This document shows positions 22,611 through 33,420 of a stretch of 64,000 nt of DNA, piece after piece (the first letter of the stretch is position 1; each line of letters begins with the position of its first letter). Position numbers and translations under genes: made by a program. This stretch comes from Emydura subglobosa. Lineage: Eukaryota; Chordata; Testudines; Chelidae. Below the pieces are notes generated by a model. It ran no database searches, had not been told where the DNA came from, and saw only the letters and a program-made list of their open reading frames with translations. Location: contig ML679961.1 in the NCBI GenBank assembly GCA_007922225.1, positions 72,582,890 through 72,646,889 on the forward strand, given 5' to 3'.

Positions 22611-23420
22611 TAACAATGTGTACTTTCTTCAGCCATTTCATGCAGTTGTCTGTTTAGCTTATTCATATTTAGTATCTCATTTCTTTTCCTGAATAAGCAG
22701 ATAAACAGCTAAAGCATTTAGTTCGGGTAATGTACATTTTCTTGGGATAGTGTAAAATAAAAATCCTTTCTTATGGTTATCTGAGTGTCTTTGTCTCTTT
22801 CAGTAATTGAAATCCCAGTACACGACCTCCTCATTTTCCACAACCACAACTCCAAATCAAAAGTAAATCTCTTTGGAATTTCCTTTTTTTTTTTTTTAAC
22901 TGTCATTTCTGTCTCATAATAGCAGGTAGAGAGCATATTTGCATGAGATACCATTGCTCTTTTGGGGTGATTAAAGACGTGAACCTGCTTAAAATCTCAC
23001 TTGAGATAAACAATAATCTCCCAAGAAAATACTGTCTCTCTTGAGCTTTACTGCCTAAAGTGAAGTTATAGTCAGTAAAAATGATCTTATGAGCTCCCCT
23101 ATTTCATTCTCTTCCAATGACTCCAGAGCACATTGCTCAGAAGATGATTTTTGTAACAAACTCTGGTTGGGATCTAAAATCTCAGCTGTGGCTGGCATCA
23201 TCACAAAACTAATAAAGAGGTTGCAATTAGAATTTTTAGCAGGCAATTCTGCAGATGATGTGTGAGGCAGAATAGAATCTAGCTCAGTCTCTCATGACTG
23301 GATTGGCTTTGCAGGGCAGAGAAAAGCAAACATGTTTCTGTCAGAAAAGTCAGTAATTATGACTCAGATATGCACTGGAATGAGTTTGTTCAGTAAGAAG
23401 GTACCATTATACATAGTCAT
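22611..23420. other. No gene seen
   Basis: Unassigned sequence with a T13 run near 22886. Minus frames 22718-22954 and 23055-23246 lack domains. Confidence 0.4.
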
Positions 23421-26350
23421 CACAGACTCATAGACTCTAAGGTTAGAAGGGACCAATATGATCATTTAGTCTGACCTCCTGCACAATGCAGGTCACAGAA
23501 CCTCACCCACCCACTCCTGTAATAAACTTCTAACCTATGACTGAGTTACTAAAGTCCTCAAATCATGGTTTAAAGACTTTAAGGTACAGAGAATCCATCA
23601 GCAAGTGAGCCATGCCCCATGTTACAGAGGAAGGCAAGAAAAACCCAAAGCCTTTGCCCATCTGTCCTGGGGGAAAATTCCTTCCCGACCCCAAATATGG
23701 CGATCAGTTAAACCCTGAGCATGTGGGCAAGACTAATCAGTCAGACACCCAAGAAAGAATTCTCTGTAGTAACTCAGAACCCACCCCATCAAACATCTCA
23801 CCACAGGCCATTGGGAATATCTACCAGCAATAGTCAAAGATCAGTCAGTTGCCAAACTAGCTGTCCCATCATACCATCCCCTTCATAAATTCATCAAGTT
23901 CAGTTTTGAAGCCAGCTAGGTTTTTTGCCCCCACTGATCCCCTGGGAGGGGTATTCCAGAACTTCACTCCTCTGATGGTTAGAAACCTGCATCTAATTTC
24001 AAGTTCAAACTTCTTGATGGCCAGTTTATGTCCATTTGTTCTTGTGTCCACATTGGTGCTGAACTTAAATAACTCCTCTTCTTCCCTGGTATTTATCCTT
24101 CCGATGTATTTATAGAGAGCAATCATATCTCCCCTCAATCTTCTTTTGGTTAGGCTAGACAAGCCAAGCTCTTTGAGTCTCCTCTCATAAGGCAGGTTTT
24201 CCATTCTGCAGATCATCCTAGAAGCCCTTTTCTGCACCTGTTCCAGTCTGAATTCATCTGTCTCTTAAACATGGGGGACTGGAACCACACACAATATCCC
24301 AGATGAGGTCTCACCAGCACCTTGCATAACAGTACTAACACCTCCCTATATCTACTGGAAATACCTTGTATGATGCATCCAAGGACCGCATTAGCATTTT
24401 TCACGGACACATCAAATTGGCGGCTCATAGTCGTCTTGTGATCAACGAATATCCTTCCTCTTCTCTGTCACTTCCAACTGATGCGTACCCAGTTTATAGC
24501 AAAAATTCTTGTTATTAGTCCCTACATGCATGACCTTGTATTTTCTACTATTAAATTTCATCCTATTTCTATTACTCCAGTTTACAAGGTCATCCAGATC
24601 TTCTTGTATGATATCCTGATCCTTCTCTGTATTGGCAATACATCCCAACTTTGTGTCATTCGCAAATTTTATTAGCACATTCCCATTTTTTGTGCCAAGG
24701 TCAGTAATAAAAAGGTTAAATAAAATTGGTCCCAAGACCGATCCCTGAGGAACTCTACTAATAACCTTCCTCCAGCCTGACAGTTCACCTTTCAGTATGA
24801 TCCACTGTAGTCTCCTCTTTAACCAGTTCCTTAACCACCTTTCAATTTTCATACTAATCCTTAGCTTTTCCAATTTAACTAATAGTTCCCCATGCAGAGC
24901 CATAACAAATGCCTTACTGAAATCTAGATAAATTAGATCCACTGCGTTCCCTTTGTCTTAAAAAACTGTTATCTTCTCAAAAAAAGATCAGGTTGGTCTG
25001 GCACGATCTACGTTTTATAAAGCCATGTTGTATTTTGTCCCAATTACCATTAACCTCGATGTCCTTAACTACTTTCCCTTTCAAAATTTTTTCCAAGACC
25101 TTGCATACTACTGAGGTCAAACTAACAGGTCTGTAGTTAACCAGATCACCTTTTTTTCCCTTTCTTAAAAATAGGAACTATGTTAGCAATTATCCAGCCA
25201 TATGGTACAACCCCTGTGTTTACAGATTCATTAAAACTCATTGCTAATGGACTTGCAATTTCATGTGCTAGTTCCTTTAATATTCTTGGATGGAGATTCC
25301 CCTCTCCCCTCCCCCCCCCCCCCACCCCCGAGTTTAGTCCCATTAAGATGTTCAAGTTTGGCTTCTACCTCGGATGTGGTAATTTCTACCTCCATATCCT
25401 CATTGCCATTAGCCACCCTACCACTATCCCCAAGCTCATCATTAGACTCATTAAAAATGGAGGCAAAGTATTTGTTTAGATATTGGGCCATGTCTAGAAT
25501 ATCCTTAACTTCCACCCCATCCTCAGTGCTTAGCGGTCCTACTTCTTCTCTTTTTTGTTCTTCCAATTTATATGGCTATAGAACCTTTTACTATTGGTTT
25601 GAATTCCCTTTGCAAGGTCCAACTCTATTTGGCTTTTGGCCTTTCTCACTTTATCTCTACATTTTCTGACTGCCAAGAGGTAGCTTTCCTTGATTGATCC
25701 CTCCAATCTTCCACTCCTTGTAGGCTTTCTGCTTTCTCTTAATCACCTTTCTGAGATGCTTATTCATCCATATTGGTCTACAACTCTTGCCTATGAATTT
25801 TTTCATCCTTCCTTGAGATGCGGGCTTCAGATAGTTCCTGCAACTTTGACTTGAAGTAATTCCAAGCCTCCTCCACCTTTAGATCCATGAGTTCTTTAGT
25901 CAAGTCTACTTCCCCAACTAATTCCCTTAATTTTTTTTTAAGTTAACCCTTTTGAAGTCAAAGGCCCTAGTCGCAGAGCTATTTTTGCTTATCCTTTCAT
26001 TTAGTTTGAACTGAATTAGCTCATGGTCACTCAAACCAAGGTTGTCCCATACAACTAGTTCTTCTATGTGGTCCTCACTACTCACCAATACCAAATCTAA
26101 AATGGCATCCCTCTTGTTGGTTCAGTAACTATTTGGTGAAGGAATCCATCAGCTATCAAATCCAGGAAAATCTGGGTCCTATTATTCCTACTAGCACTTG
26201 TCCTCCAGTCTATATCTGGCAAGTTGAAGTTTCCCATAATCACACAGATCCCAGTAGTATTTACTTCATTAAAAGTATTAAAGAGGTCTCTATCCATGTC
26301 CAAATTAGATCCTAGTGGTCTGTAGCATGCCCCAAGCACTATCCCACATG
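23421..26350 (-). mobile_element. CR1 LINE, about 2.9 kb, 5'-truncated
   Basis: On the plus strand the copy opens with CATAGACTCTAAGGTTAGAA and TCTGACCTCCTGCACAATG (the 3' end of CR1 read backwards), then a long 3' untranslated part to about 23870, the reverse transcriptase, and part of the endonuclease up to about 26345. Sequence above 26350 no longer matches CR1. At least five frameshifts are visible from frame changes, and a C13 run (25311-25323) lies in the coding region. The target duplication was not found. Confidence 0.88.
23869..26345 (-). pseudogene. CR1 ORF2 (endonuclease-reverse transcriptase), broken
   Basis: ORF2 makes the enzyme that nicks target DNA and copies the LINE RNA. 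Reading from the 5' end: the endonuclease piece (26097-26345) has 'GACYRP' and 'CVIMGNFNLPDIDW', where the family has GDFN, so Asp is replaced by Asn in this motif; a linker at 25261-25566 reads 'MAQYLNKYFASIFNES'; 'LHPRILKELAHEIASPLA' follows at about 25290; 'MDLIYLDFSKAF' (motif A) begins at 24942; '[20 protein letters not shown]' follows; the catalytic box reads FAND with Asn at 24658-24660; the C-terminal parts include 'GYCVWFQSPMFKRQ' and 'KRASRMICRMENLPYERR' (24237). Frames alternate at about 24230, 24435, 25000, 25320 and 25600. It cannot encode active enzyme. Confidence 0.85.
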
Positions 26351-27279
26351 CATATGCATATATACAAAGTAAGAGGGATGATTTTTTTTTAAAAAGCAAC
26401 ATAACATATATTCTGACAAAAGCTGCCCTATTCAATCCTGTTTCAAAGAATGTATTACCTAAAGCAGCAAAGTCACTACCATTGTCTGAGTTGGAAATGA
26501 TGTAAGAGAATCTATGAACATGGTGACTGATATGCACAGTAACAAAAACAAGGAGCCTGGCTGGCTCATGAATTGATAATTTAGTATGGAGCCTGTCACA
26601 TCTTCCTATACACTTTGATAGAAAATGATACTCTTTCTACAGAGACTTGAACCATCTTATAGAATTTTAGAGAATTTAATTAGAGAATCAGATTCCAGCT
26701 AAAGAATTCAATAGGTTGCTTAACAATACAATAGAATAGAGAGATAATTCTCTAGTCTGAGCTAAATCTTCATCTGCACAGTTCAGAGAAGCTGAGGAAG
26801 GGAGCTGTAAGCAGTATCTTGCTAGTTCTGAATTTGTATGACCTTCTAAGTCACATCTGGCTGCCGTAGGAAATGGCACTGATGACTTGTGAATGGGTGC
26901 ACCTCTCTGAATCAGTACTGAGCCAATTCTTAGAATGCTGTTTGTGGGAAATATGTTGTTGGAGGTGCCATCTGTTGGGTGAGATGTAAATCTTGAAACC
27001 TGAACCTCTTGTGAATTTATAAAAACCCCTTTTCAATTTTGAGAAAGAGAAGGATGTTACTTCTGGTAACCAAGTAACATTCCAGCTCAGGCAATTATAT
27101 TCTGCTTTCTAAGTTTTTCTCTTTAGTTTTAATATTCGTCTTCATTTGCTTTCCTAAATTGCTGTATAGGCTATGTTGTTGCTGCAGAAATAGGTTTGTG
27201 TTTACATGGAAATAACTCTCTGTATTCAACCCTAGTGGAGCACAGTAGTTTTTACCACAATGTTGTTAGTCTAAGTAAA
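26351..27279. other. No gene seen
   Basis: Flanking sequence next to the CR1 5' junction. Minus frames 26688-26879 and 26851-27036 have no domain. Confidence 0.4.
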
Positions 27280-27460
27280 CCCCAGGTGGACAGTAGAGTG
27301 ACTAGCTACACTAAGGTAAAAACGACGTGTGCCTGGCCTCCACTGGGATTTTACATCTAGATAGCTATCCTGATGTAAAAACACACCTATTTCTTGCAGG
27401 ACACACATAACTATAGTGTTGCTGTGTGTGTGTGCCGTTAACCAGTTGCAACATTCCTCC
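27280..27460. mobile_element. Probable decayed MITE
   Basis: GCTACACTAAGGTAAAAAC near 27306 and its rough mirror (CTGATGTAAAAACACACC, ATAGTGTTGC) suggest a small palindromic element of the same type as its neighbours. Ends and target duplication are not clear. Confidence 0.35.
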
Positions 27461-28255
27461 CTAGAGGTGGCTGCCCTTTAGTGTTAGGTAAGGTGAACAG
27501 TAACCTACTTCCCCCAGGTGCTGTTCATGCTCGCTGTTTAAAGTGCTTGGAGATCTTAGGATGAAGAGCAAGTGGTATTATGTATGTGTGAGGCAGCAGC
27601 TGGTTGAAATGCCATTTAAAAGTCTGAGGAAAATACTTATAACCTGTATTTCTGTTCTGTGAAATGGCAAGCATATTTCTTTTATTAATGAGAAGAGCAA
27701 TCTTTCTGAAGTTGAACATTATCATCCGGCTGTACAGTTTATTCCAGTGTTCAGTTATTCTTCTTATTCAATGGCACTGGGGACTCTTTTTTTTTTCCCT
27801 CTCCCCTTCAGAACATGTGACAATTAGTAAACATTATTGCTTTGGCTGCAGACTGTCAAAAGCAATATTGGTGCAGGTCATTCTTCAGTAATGTCCATTG
27901 GTCTGTGAAGTTAGAAATATGTTCCTCCATAATAACAATAAAACCCTCTAACTATTGCAGGTTCTTCCAAATTGCAGTGATTTCTATGCCTGAATTTTGT
28001 TGAGGACACCTTTTTCCCAAGGGGACTAATGTAACCTAAGTGAACAAATCTATTTCAAGATGCAGTCTATGGACTAATCTGGTGCCCTGTGGCTAAAGCT
28101 CTCACTATTACACAGGAAACTGAGATTCTATGACTTATTGCTCTGAGCTGGCTGACTTTGGGAGCACAGTGTTAACAGTCCCTTGAGTTTTAACTGGGAG
28201 GAATGGTGGATAGAGCACCTAATGTTGCTCTGCAGTCACTGCAAAGGCTGATCTA
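27461..28255. other. No gene seen
   Basis: No domain in the frames at 27525-27725 or 27664-27891. A weak SINE-like stretch (about 28080-28200) is not assignable. Confidence 0.35.
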
Positions 28256-28740
28256 GGGGCTTGTATACGCACATGGACTTGCATTGTTTTAATTTAAGGC
28301 ATTATTTTAAACCAATTGAGTGCTGGTCTATACTAGGAATTTACATTGGTATAGCTACATCTCTCAGGGGTGTGAAAATTCCATACCCCTGAGAGATGTA
28401 GCCATGCTGATTTAGTCCCTGGAGTAGACGGAGCTACATTGATGGAAGAATTCTTTGCCAACTTAGCTACCAATTCCTGGGGAAGTGGATTACCTACACT
28501 TACGGGATAATTCCTCCCATCAGTGAAGATAGTGTCGACACTGAAGTGCTACAGCAATGCAGGTACAGCTGTGCCACTGTTGCATTTTAGAAGAGTCCTT
28601 ATTTAAATAGATGTAAACAACTATGGGGATGCTCTTGTTTCAATTTAGTTTAAATAAATTGGAAACAGGTTTAAAACAAATTCAAAATCAGACATGAATA
28701 TAGTGAAAGTGGGAGTCTCTACACAGTAGTTTGAACACGC
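28256..28740. mobile_element. Outer MITE interrupted by another MITE
   Basis: GGGGCTTGTATACGCACATG (28256) resembles a GGGCTTGTCTACAC end, followed by AATTTAAGGCATTATTTTAAA. After the inner element (28317-28601) the sequence resumes with GATGCTCTTGTTTCAATTTA and AAACAGGTTTAAAACA, matching a 'TTTAAA'-rich turtle MITE in my memory. The right end is unclear. Confidence 0.4.
28317..28598 (+). mobile_element. Chompy-like PIF-Harbinger MITE, copy 2
   Basis: Same block order as the reverse complement of 5480-5800, including GTGGATTACCTACACTTACGGG and GTACAGCTGTGCCACTG. Near the left end are perfect 18-bp inverted arms, GCTACATCTCTCAGGGGT (28354-28371) and ACCCCTGAGAGATGTAGC (28385-28402). TTA follows the right end at 28599-28601; the left TTA has drifted. 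Confidence 0.65.
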
Positions 28741-28747
28741 TTAACTC

Positions 28748-28995
28748 AACCAGCTAAAGAGCTTGTCTACACCCAGTTTTTGTATTGCTGTAGGTATAAT
28801 GGTTTAAAAGCTGATGTAGTTAGTGGTACAATAGGCTAGTGTGGAACTAATTATACTGAAATAAATGTGCTTATATCATTCTAGCTTTTCAGGAATAATT
28901 GATAAAACTACCTTTTTATTGGTATAACTGCATGAACAGTAGGGGGTTGTACTGCTTTAGCTATATTGGCATCTAAAATGTTATAGCAGTATAGA
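28748..28995. mobile_element. Probable MITE with GTCTACAC end
   Basis: GAGCTTGTCTACACCCAG (about 28759) on the left and 'AGTATAGAAACTGTCTAG' (about 28987) on the right look like decayed inverted ends; the interior has ATAATGGTTTAAAAGC and TTATTGGTATAACTGCATG. Target duplication not resolved. Confidence 0.45.
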
Positions 28996-29016
28996 AACTG
29001 TCTAGATGAATGTACA

Positions 29017-29020
<4 letters not shown>

Positions 29021-29054
<34 letters not shown>

Positions 29055-29056
29055 TG
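29021..29056. repeat. (TG)n(CG)n microsatellite
   Basis: About 30 bases of TG followed by CGCGTGCATG; purine-pyrimidine alternation continues through the junction. Confidence 0.95.
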
Positions 29057-29154
29057 CATGGTTGAGGGAGTACTCAGAGATCATTTTTAAGGGAATCTTT
29101 TGTAGTCATGGCACACAAGGTTATAAATGGATGCGCAAAGGAGGGGAGGTGAAT

Positions 29155-29390
29155 ATCCTTATGAATAGAAGATATGGCCCTTTGCATTGTAGGATCTCAA
29201 AGTGCTTTAGAAATACAAATGAACAAATCCTCACAATATCCTCAGAAAGTAGGCAGGTAAGATTTAGCTCTATTATATTTATAGGGAAACTGAGGTCTGA
29301 AGAGGTTTAACTAACTTCCCAAGATCAGACAGGAAATCTGTGGCAGAGCTGTGCATAGAAATCAAAATCATAACTTTCCAGACTTTGGAC
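29155..29390 (-). mobile_element. MIR/CORE-SINE
   Basis: CTCAAAGTGCTTTAGAAATA, TTTATAGGGAAACTGAGGTC, AACTAACTTCCCAAGATCAG and CTGTGGCAGAGCTGTGCAT follow the reverse complement of MIR in order from 3' end to head. Confidence 0.65.
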
Positions 29391-29801
29391 TGCTCTGGGT
29401 GCTGGCCTGGCACCTGACATGGATTAGAGCCCCCTTACTCGGCTGTTTATAGGTTTTGCTGCCACTTGGAGTTGCTGGAATGGAATGCTGTAGCAACTCC
29501 TCCCAGGGCCCAAGCATAGGTTTTTTGGGCCCAGTACAAACTTGTAACACGAGCCCCCTCCCACACATATACCACAATCCCTCACCCCATACATACAATC
29601 TCATGAGCCATGAAAATTTTTTTCCTTATGGTAATGGGGGTTGAAGCCTGGGCCAGGCTCCCCAGGGCCTCTGGGCCCCCGTAAAGTGTACCTTTACCCC
29701 TCCCCCCATGTGGGGGCCCTGACTCCCCTCCTACCCCAAAACACCTCTTCTTAGATTTGCCTTCACATTGGAGGCTGCCAGGGAGCAATTGGGTGTTCAT
29801 A

Positions 29802-29901
29802 NNNNNNNNNNNNNNNNNNNNNNNNNNNNNNNNNNNNNNNNNNNNNNNNNNNNNNNNNNNNNNNNNNNNNNNNNNNNNNNNNNNNNNNNNNNNNNNNNNN
29901 N
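29802..29901. other. Assembly gap, exactly 100 N
   Basis: A round 100-base N run is the conventional placeholder for a gap of unknown length. The left flank (29640-29790) is C-rich with CCCC/GGGG runs. Frames crossing the gap have no meaning. Confidence 0.97.
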
Positions 29902-30555
29902 CCATAGGAAAAACTCAAGGATGGACACTGCTTACTAAATGGGAAGCTATAAATGGTTGGTTTCATCCTCTTGTTCAAAGGGTAGCCCTAGATCTTATTT
30001 ACTGCACACAATTCAAACACAGCTGTAAAGAGAAAATTATTAATTTTCTCACCGCCTTTTCTATGTGCTCATCACTAGGGTTTATGAGTGCTTCAGAAAC
30101 ATTAATGAATGTATTTACACAATAGCCCTTGCACAGGAGAAGACTGTCTCCCTTGTCTCAGTTCCAGTGGTGGGCACCACAGTCACCCAGAGCAGCAATT
30201 GCAAAGGAAAGTCTTGCTGTCCCTGGGCTACCACACGCTTATTGCCAACAAAATTTTCAGAAAAGTGCTTGCCAAATTCTAGCACATCTCTACTGAGCAT
30301 ATGTGAACCAAGATTTTCAGAGGCTCATTCCTGGGCTAAATCTGGGTGATATTTCACAGGAACATCAAAAGGAACATCCCTGATACCTGGGTGACGCTTC
30401 CCTCTCCATCTGCCAAAAAATGGAGAGCAGAGCTAAACATGCTTTTCCTTTTCAGATATTCCTAGTGCCTCACACAGTAATGAAATCCAGATAACTGTAT
30501 TCTGAGTCTTCCTGTTGCATCCCACTTGCCTTTTTGCTTTTCCCTGCAGGATTTT
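29902..30555. other. No gene seen
   Basis: Frames at 30065-30349 (plus) and 30115-30300 (minus) overlap and lack motifs. Confidence 0.4.
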
Positions 30556-30559
30556 AGAT

Positions 30560-30830
30560 GCTAGAGAGGGAAAACACCTGCTGCATTAGGTCATCTAGTC
30601 CCTCTCCCTACCAATAGCAAAATTGTTCCCTATTGTACATTTACTGCTGTTTTATCCAGTCTCGTTTTAAGTAGCCCAAACCCAGGGGCTTCCACTATTT
30701 CTTTTGAATGATTATTTTATAGCCTAGTATTTCTCATTATACAAGTCACCTGTTACTCAATTTAAAGTTTTGCTTACCTTAATTTCATCTCTTTATTCCT
30801 AACCTCTTTATGACACAAAATTATTTCTAT
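30560..30830 (-). mobile_element. Old CR1 LINE fragment
   Basis: TTAGGTCATCTAGTCCCTCT, ATTGTTCCCTATTGTACAT, TTTTATCCAGTCTCGTTTTA and GGGGCTTCCACTATTTC follow the 3' region of a CR1 subfamily read in antisense. More diverged than the copy at 63003. Confidence 0.6.
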
Positions 30831-31419
30831 TCCTAAAGAAGATCCCAGCTGAATACTAACATATTATCTTGTCTCCATGCTGTATACATTTAATTTTTAG
30901 AGCCAAATTTTTGTTGCTTAACCTCCTTACCCTCCATTGCTCTTTCTTTGTTGATACAAAACCTATTTGTATTTTAGTTACAGACTCTCAAATCCTTTCT
31001 CCTTTTTTCTGTAACAGATTTCCTGCACGTTATCTCACTCCAATCAATATTCCTTGGGGCATTTCACATTCCCTTAAAGTCAGCTTTTCTGCTCCCGACA
31101 TCCGTAGAGGAAATATTTGATTTTTCTCTCCAGGTGTTTCCTTAGCTTTTCTATCTCTCTGATCTCCTACTGAGCTAGCTAGGAGATAGGATACACCCAT
31201 CGCTGTGGGAGCTACTGGAGGCAGTTCACCTTCTAGATTCTTTTTAACCTTCATTCAACCTCCCAAAATATGCCTGGGGAAATCTCTTTAGTTTCTTATT
31301 ACAGTGCCCAGAAGCATAGTTCTGAGTATACTTGGTGAAAGAATGAAGTTGACTGAAGTGGGAATGATGCCATGGTTTATAGCCAACTAATTGATTTATT
31401 ATTTAATTGTGTTATCTAG
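30831..31419. other. No gene seen
   Basis: Possibly further decayed CR1 to about 30900. Frames at 30869-31120 and 31030-31254 overlap on opposite strands without motif. Confidence 0.35.
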
Positions 31420-32357
31420 TGTCATAGTTAACTCATGTTATTTCATATTTAATTAATGTGTGATGAATAGATTTAAATATATAAAATATAGATATAAGTA
31501 GGACAGGATCATAGGAGTATAAGATCAACATGTATTTATGACTATGAATATGTATTAGGTATATATGTAAAAGTAAGATTTCATCTTAGCCATAATAGGC
31601 TTCAGGCCTAAAAAGTGTTGATATAAGTAGATTACTCAGGAATAACTCTGTACCAGTAAAGTTACGAGATTACTGTAAAGAATGTGCCAAAGGTGATGTT
31701 CAGGAAAATATGCCACACTTTCTAGCTCTACCCATCTAGACTATGTAACACCTCATTGTAACATCATGGAAAGTTTTGATCTCACCACAGGTTACCATGG
31801 GAACATGTTTATGTAGATACTAATGAGATGTTAATGGACTAAGGGGAACTAAAAGAACAACCTATGAGGAGCAGGGCAAGCCAAAATTTATGGAGTGTGG
31901 AAGAACAGATAAGGAAAAGTGGATTGGAACTCTCATGCATATACATAAGGTGGGATATACGGTAATAATACAGGAGAAAAAATGGTTCCCTCATATGGAT
32001 AGGGTGGTTTCCCATCAGGGACCACCCCTCCATTGACCACCTGTTTGAGAGATCCACCCAACTCAATGATATCTTTGGGTATAGGAGTATGAATATAGCA
32101 TTAGCTATTGCATGGGCTCTCTCAGGTTTTGTATGTGTGATTGTGATTGTAACCTTAATTATCTGCTTAGTGAAACTTATAATACAGACAAGATTATTTA
32201 CTTATGACTATGTTTGTGATCACTGTATTTGTTCTTTGTTTACTCCTAGCGATTCTCTTAAGTTGGGAGACTCTAAGGGTTATTTTCACCCTCTTGATTT
32301 TAAAAGTGATGCAAAACAAGAGCTGGACTCACTCACGAGGGACGCTGTGGTTTAACA
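31420..32357 (+). repeat. LTR-like or endogenous-retrovirus-like segment
   Basis: Begins near TGTCATAGTTAAC and can be read to TTTAACA, i.e. TG...CA, but I see no target duplication. Inner blocks such as CCAGTAAAGTTACGAGATTA, CACCTCATTGTAACATCATG and CCACCCCTCCATTGACCACC feel like a turtle LTR family. No canonical AATAAA is present. The alternative is the 3' part of an old provirus, because of the open frame at 31964-32355. Described only; class unresolved. Confidence 0.35.
31964..32355 (+). other. Open frame with one strong membrane segment; possible envelope-like tail
   Basis: The frame is open from just after a stop at 31961-31963 to a stop at 32353-32355; the first ATG is at 32089 (88 codons), but the open stretch extends about 41 codons upstream of it. 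It has a hydrophobic segment of about 30 residues starting 'IALAIAWALSGFVCVIVIV', directly followed by Lys and a hydrophilic tail with a Cys-rich patch 'CDHCIC' and an acidic end. A single membrane anchor near the C terminus with a short cytoplasmic tail is the layout of retroviral envelope transmembrane subunits. No fusion peptide, heptad repeat or immunosuppressive-type motif is visible in the open part. It may equally be a chance frame in a T-rich LTR. If viral in origin it is an old, truncated copy. Confidence 0.3.
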
Positions 32358-33264
32358 CACGATTGATTATTATATACATTTAATTTAAGTAGCGGAGGAT
32401 ACAGGTTCAATGTGTTAGTAACAGTACGAAGAAACTTTTACCTCTGGATCATCTAGCCCAGGTAGATATCGAACAGAAATTGCTGGCAAACAATGGCTGC
32501 TCACTGGTCTTGGTTCTCAAAGGCGCCTAAAGGATATAGGCTGAACTGCCAGTTCTCATTGAATTTCAAATGGCATTTGGTCTCCTAACTCCCATAGGTA
32601 ACTTTGAAAATCCTTGACCCAATCTCAAGAGTCAACCTCACGAGAACATTCCCCTTCACTATTGGCACCTTGGAGGAGGTTTCTCTGAATGAGGGTTGAG
32701 GCTCAGTCCTGCAAGATGACCCATGCAGCCAGACTGTTGCCGAGACTCACCAACTTCACCCCTACCTTTGAGGGATTATTAATAATTGATCGTGTCACTA
32801 AATATCATATGTAATAACAGCTCTATAACTAATGAGACATAAGCATCTGTACATAGTTTCATGCAGTTCAGCAGTATCAGAGGTATTTTTATATTTGTAC
32901 TAGTCATTGCTGAACTAGTTCAGACAAAATAAAAACCAGCCTTAATTTGAAGTCAAAACTGAACTGATGGGCTCTAACTTTCCTTTTTCCTTAGAATGTC
33001 TGAAAAAGTTTAGCACGAAGAAAGCTGTTGACCATGGTGATGTGCAGGTGTTGTTGAGAGCGTCAAGAAAAGACAGGTTCAGAAATTTCTTATTGTATAT
33101 CATGGAGAAGGCTATAGCAAATTGACAAATATTAAACAAAATAACAGCTATTTAAACCCATAATAGCCTAGACTTATATGAGCTTCCCCTCCCTATTTCT
33201 GAGATAATACAACCTAGTTCTTACACCTACAGTAACTCTTTACTAACATAAACTTTATTTGAGG
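32358..33264. other. No gene seen; short palindromic remnant
   Basis: AAGGCGCCTAAAGG (32520) and ATTTGGTCTCCTAACTCCC (about 32575) look like the 'GGCGCCTAA...TTAGG' palindromic vertebrate repeat, decayed. Nothing coding. Confidence 0.35.
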
Positions 33265-33420
33265 TTTATTAGGCAGTAGAACATTCTCCTAAGGAAAGTG
33301 GTGGAGGCACTGCATGGGAAAACTTAAAATTAGACTGGACAAAGGCCTGTACATTAGAAAGCATCTGCTACTGACTGGGAGATGGACTCAGTGATGTAAT
33401 AGGTCTTTCTTTTCTATCTC
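33265..33420 (+). mobile_element. CR1 3' end fragment
   Basis: TCTCCTAAGGAAAGTGGTGG, TAGACTGGACAAAGGCCTG, GGGAGATGGACTCAGTGATG and ATAGGTCTTTCTTTTCTAT follow a sense CR1 terminal region. Confidence 0.65.

Noticed and set aside
23612..23833. 73-codon plus frame with GGKFLPDPKYGDQ
   Set aside because: Lies antisense within the CR1 3' untranslated region and is found in that repeat in general.
29582..30125. Frames crossing the N run
   Set aside because: The residues across the gap are unknown, so these frames carry no information.
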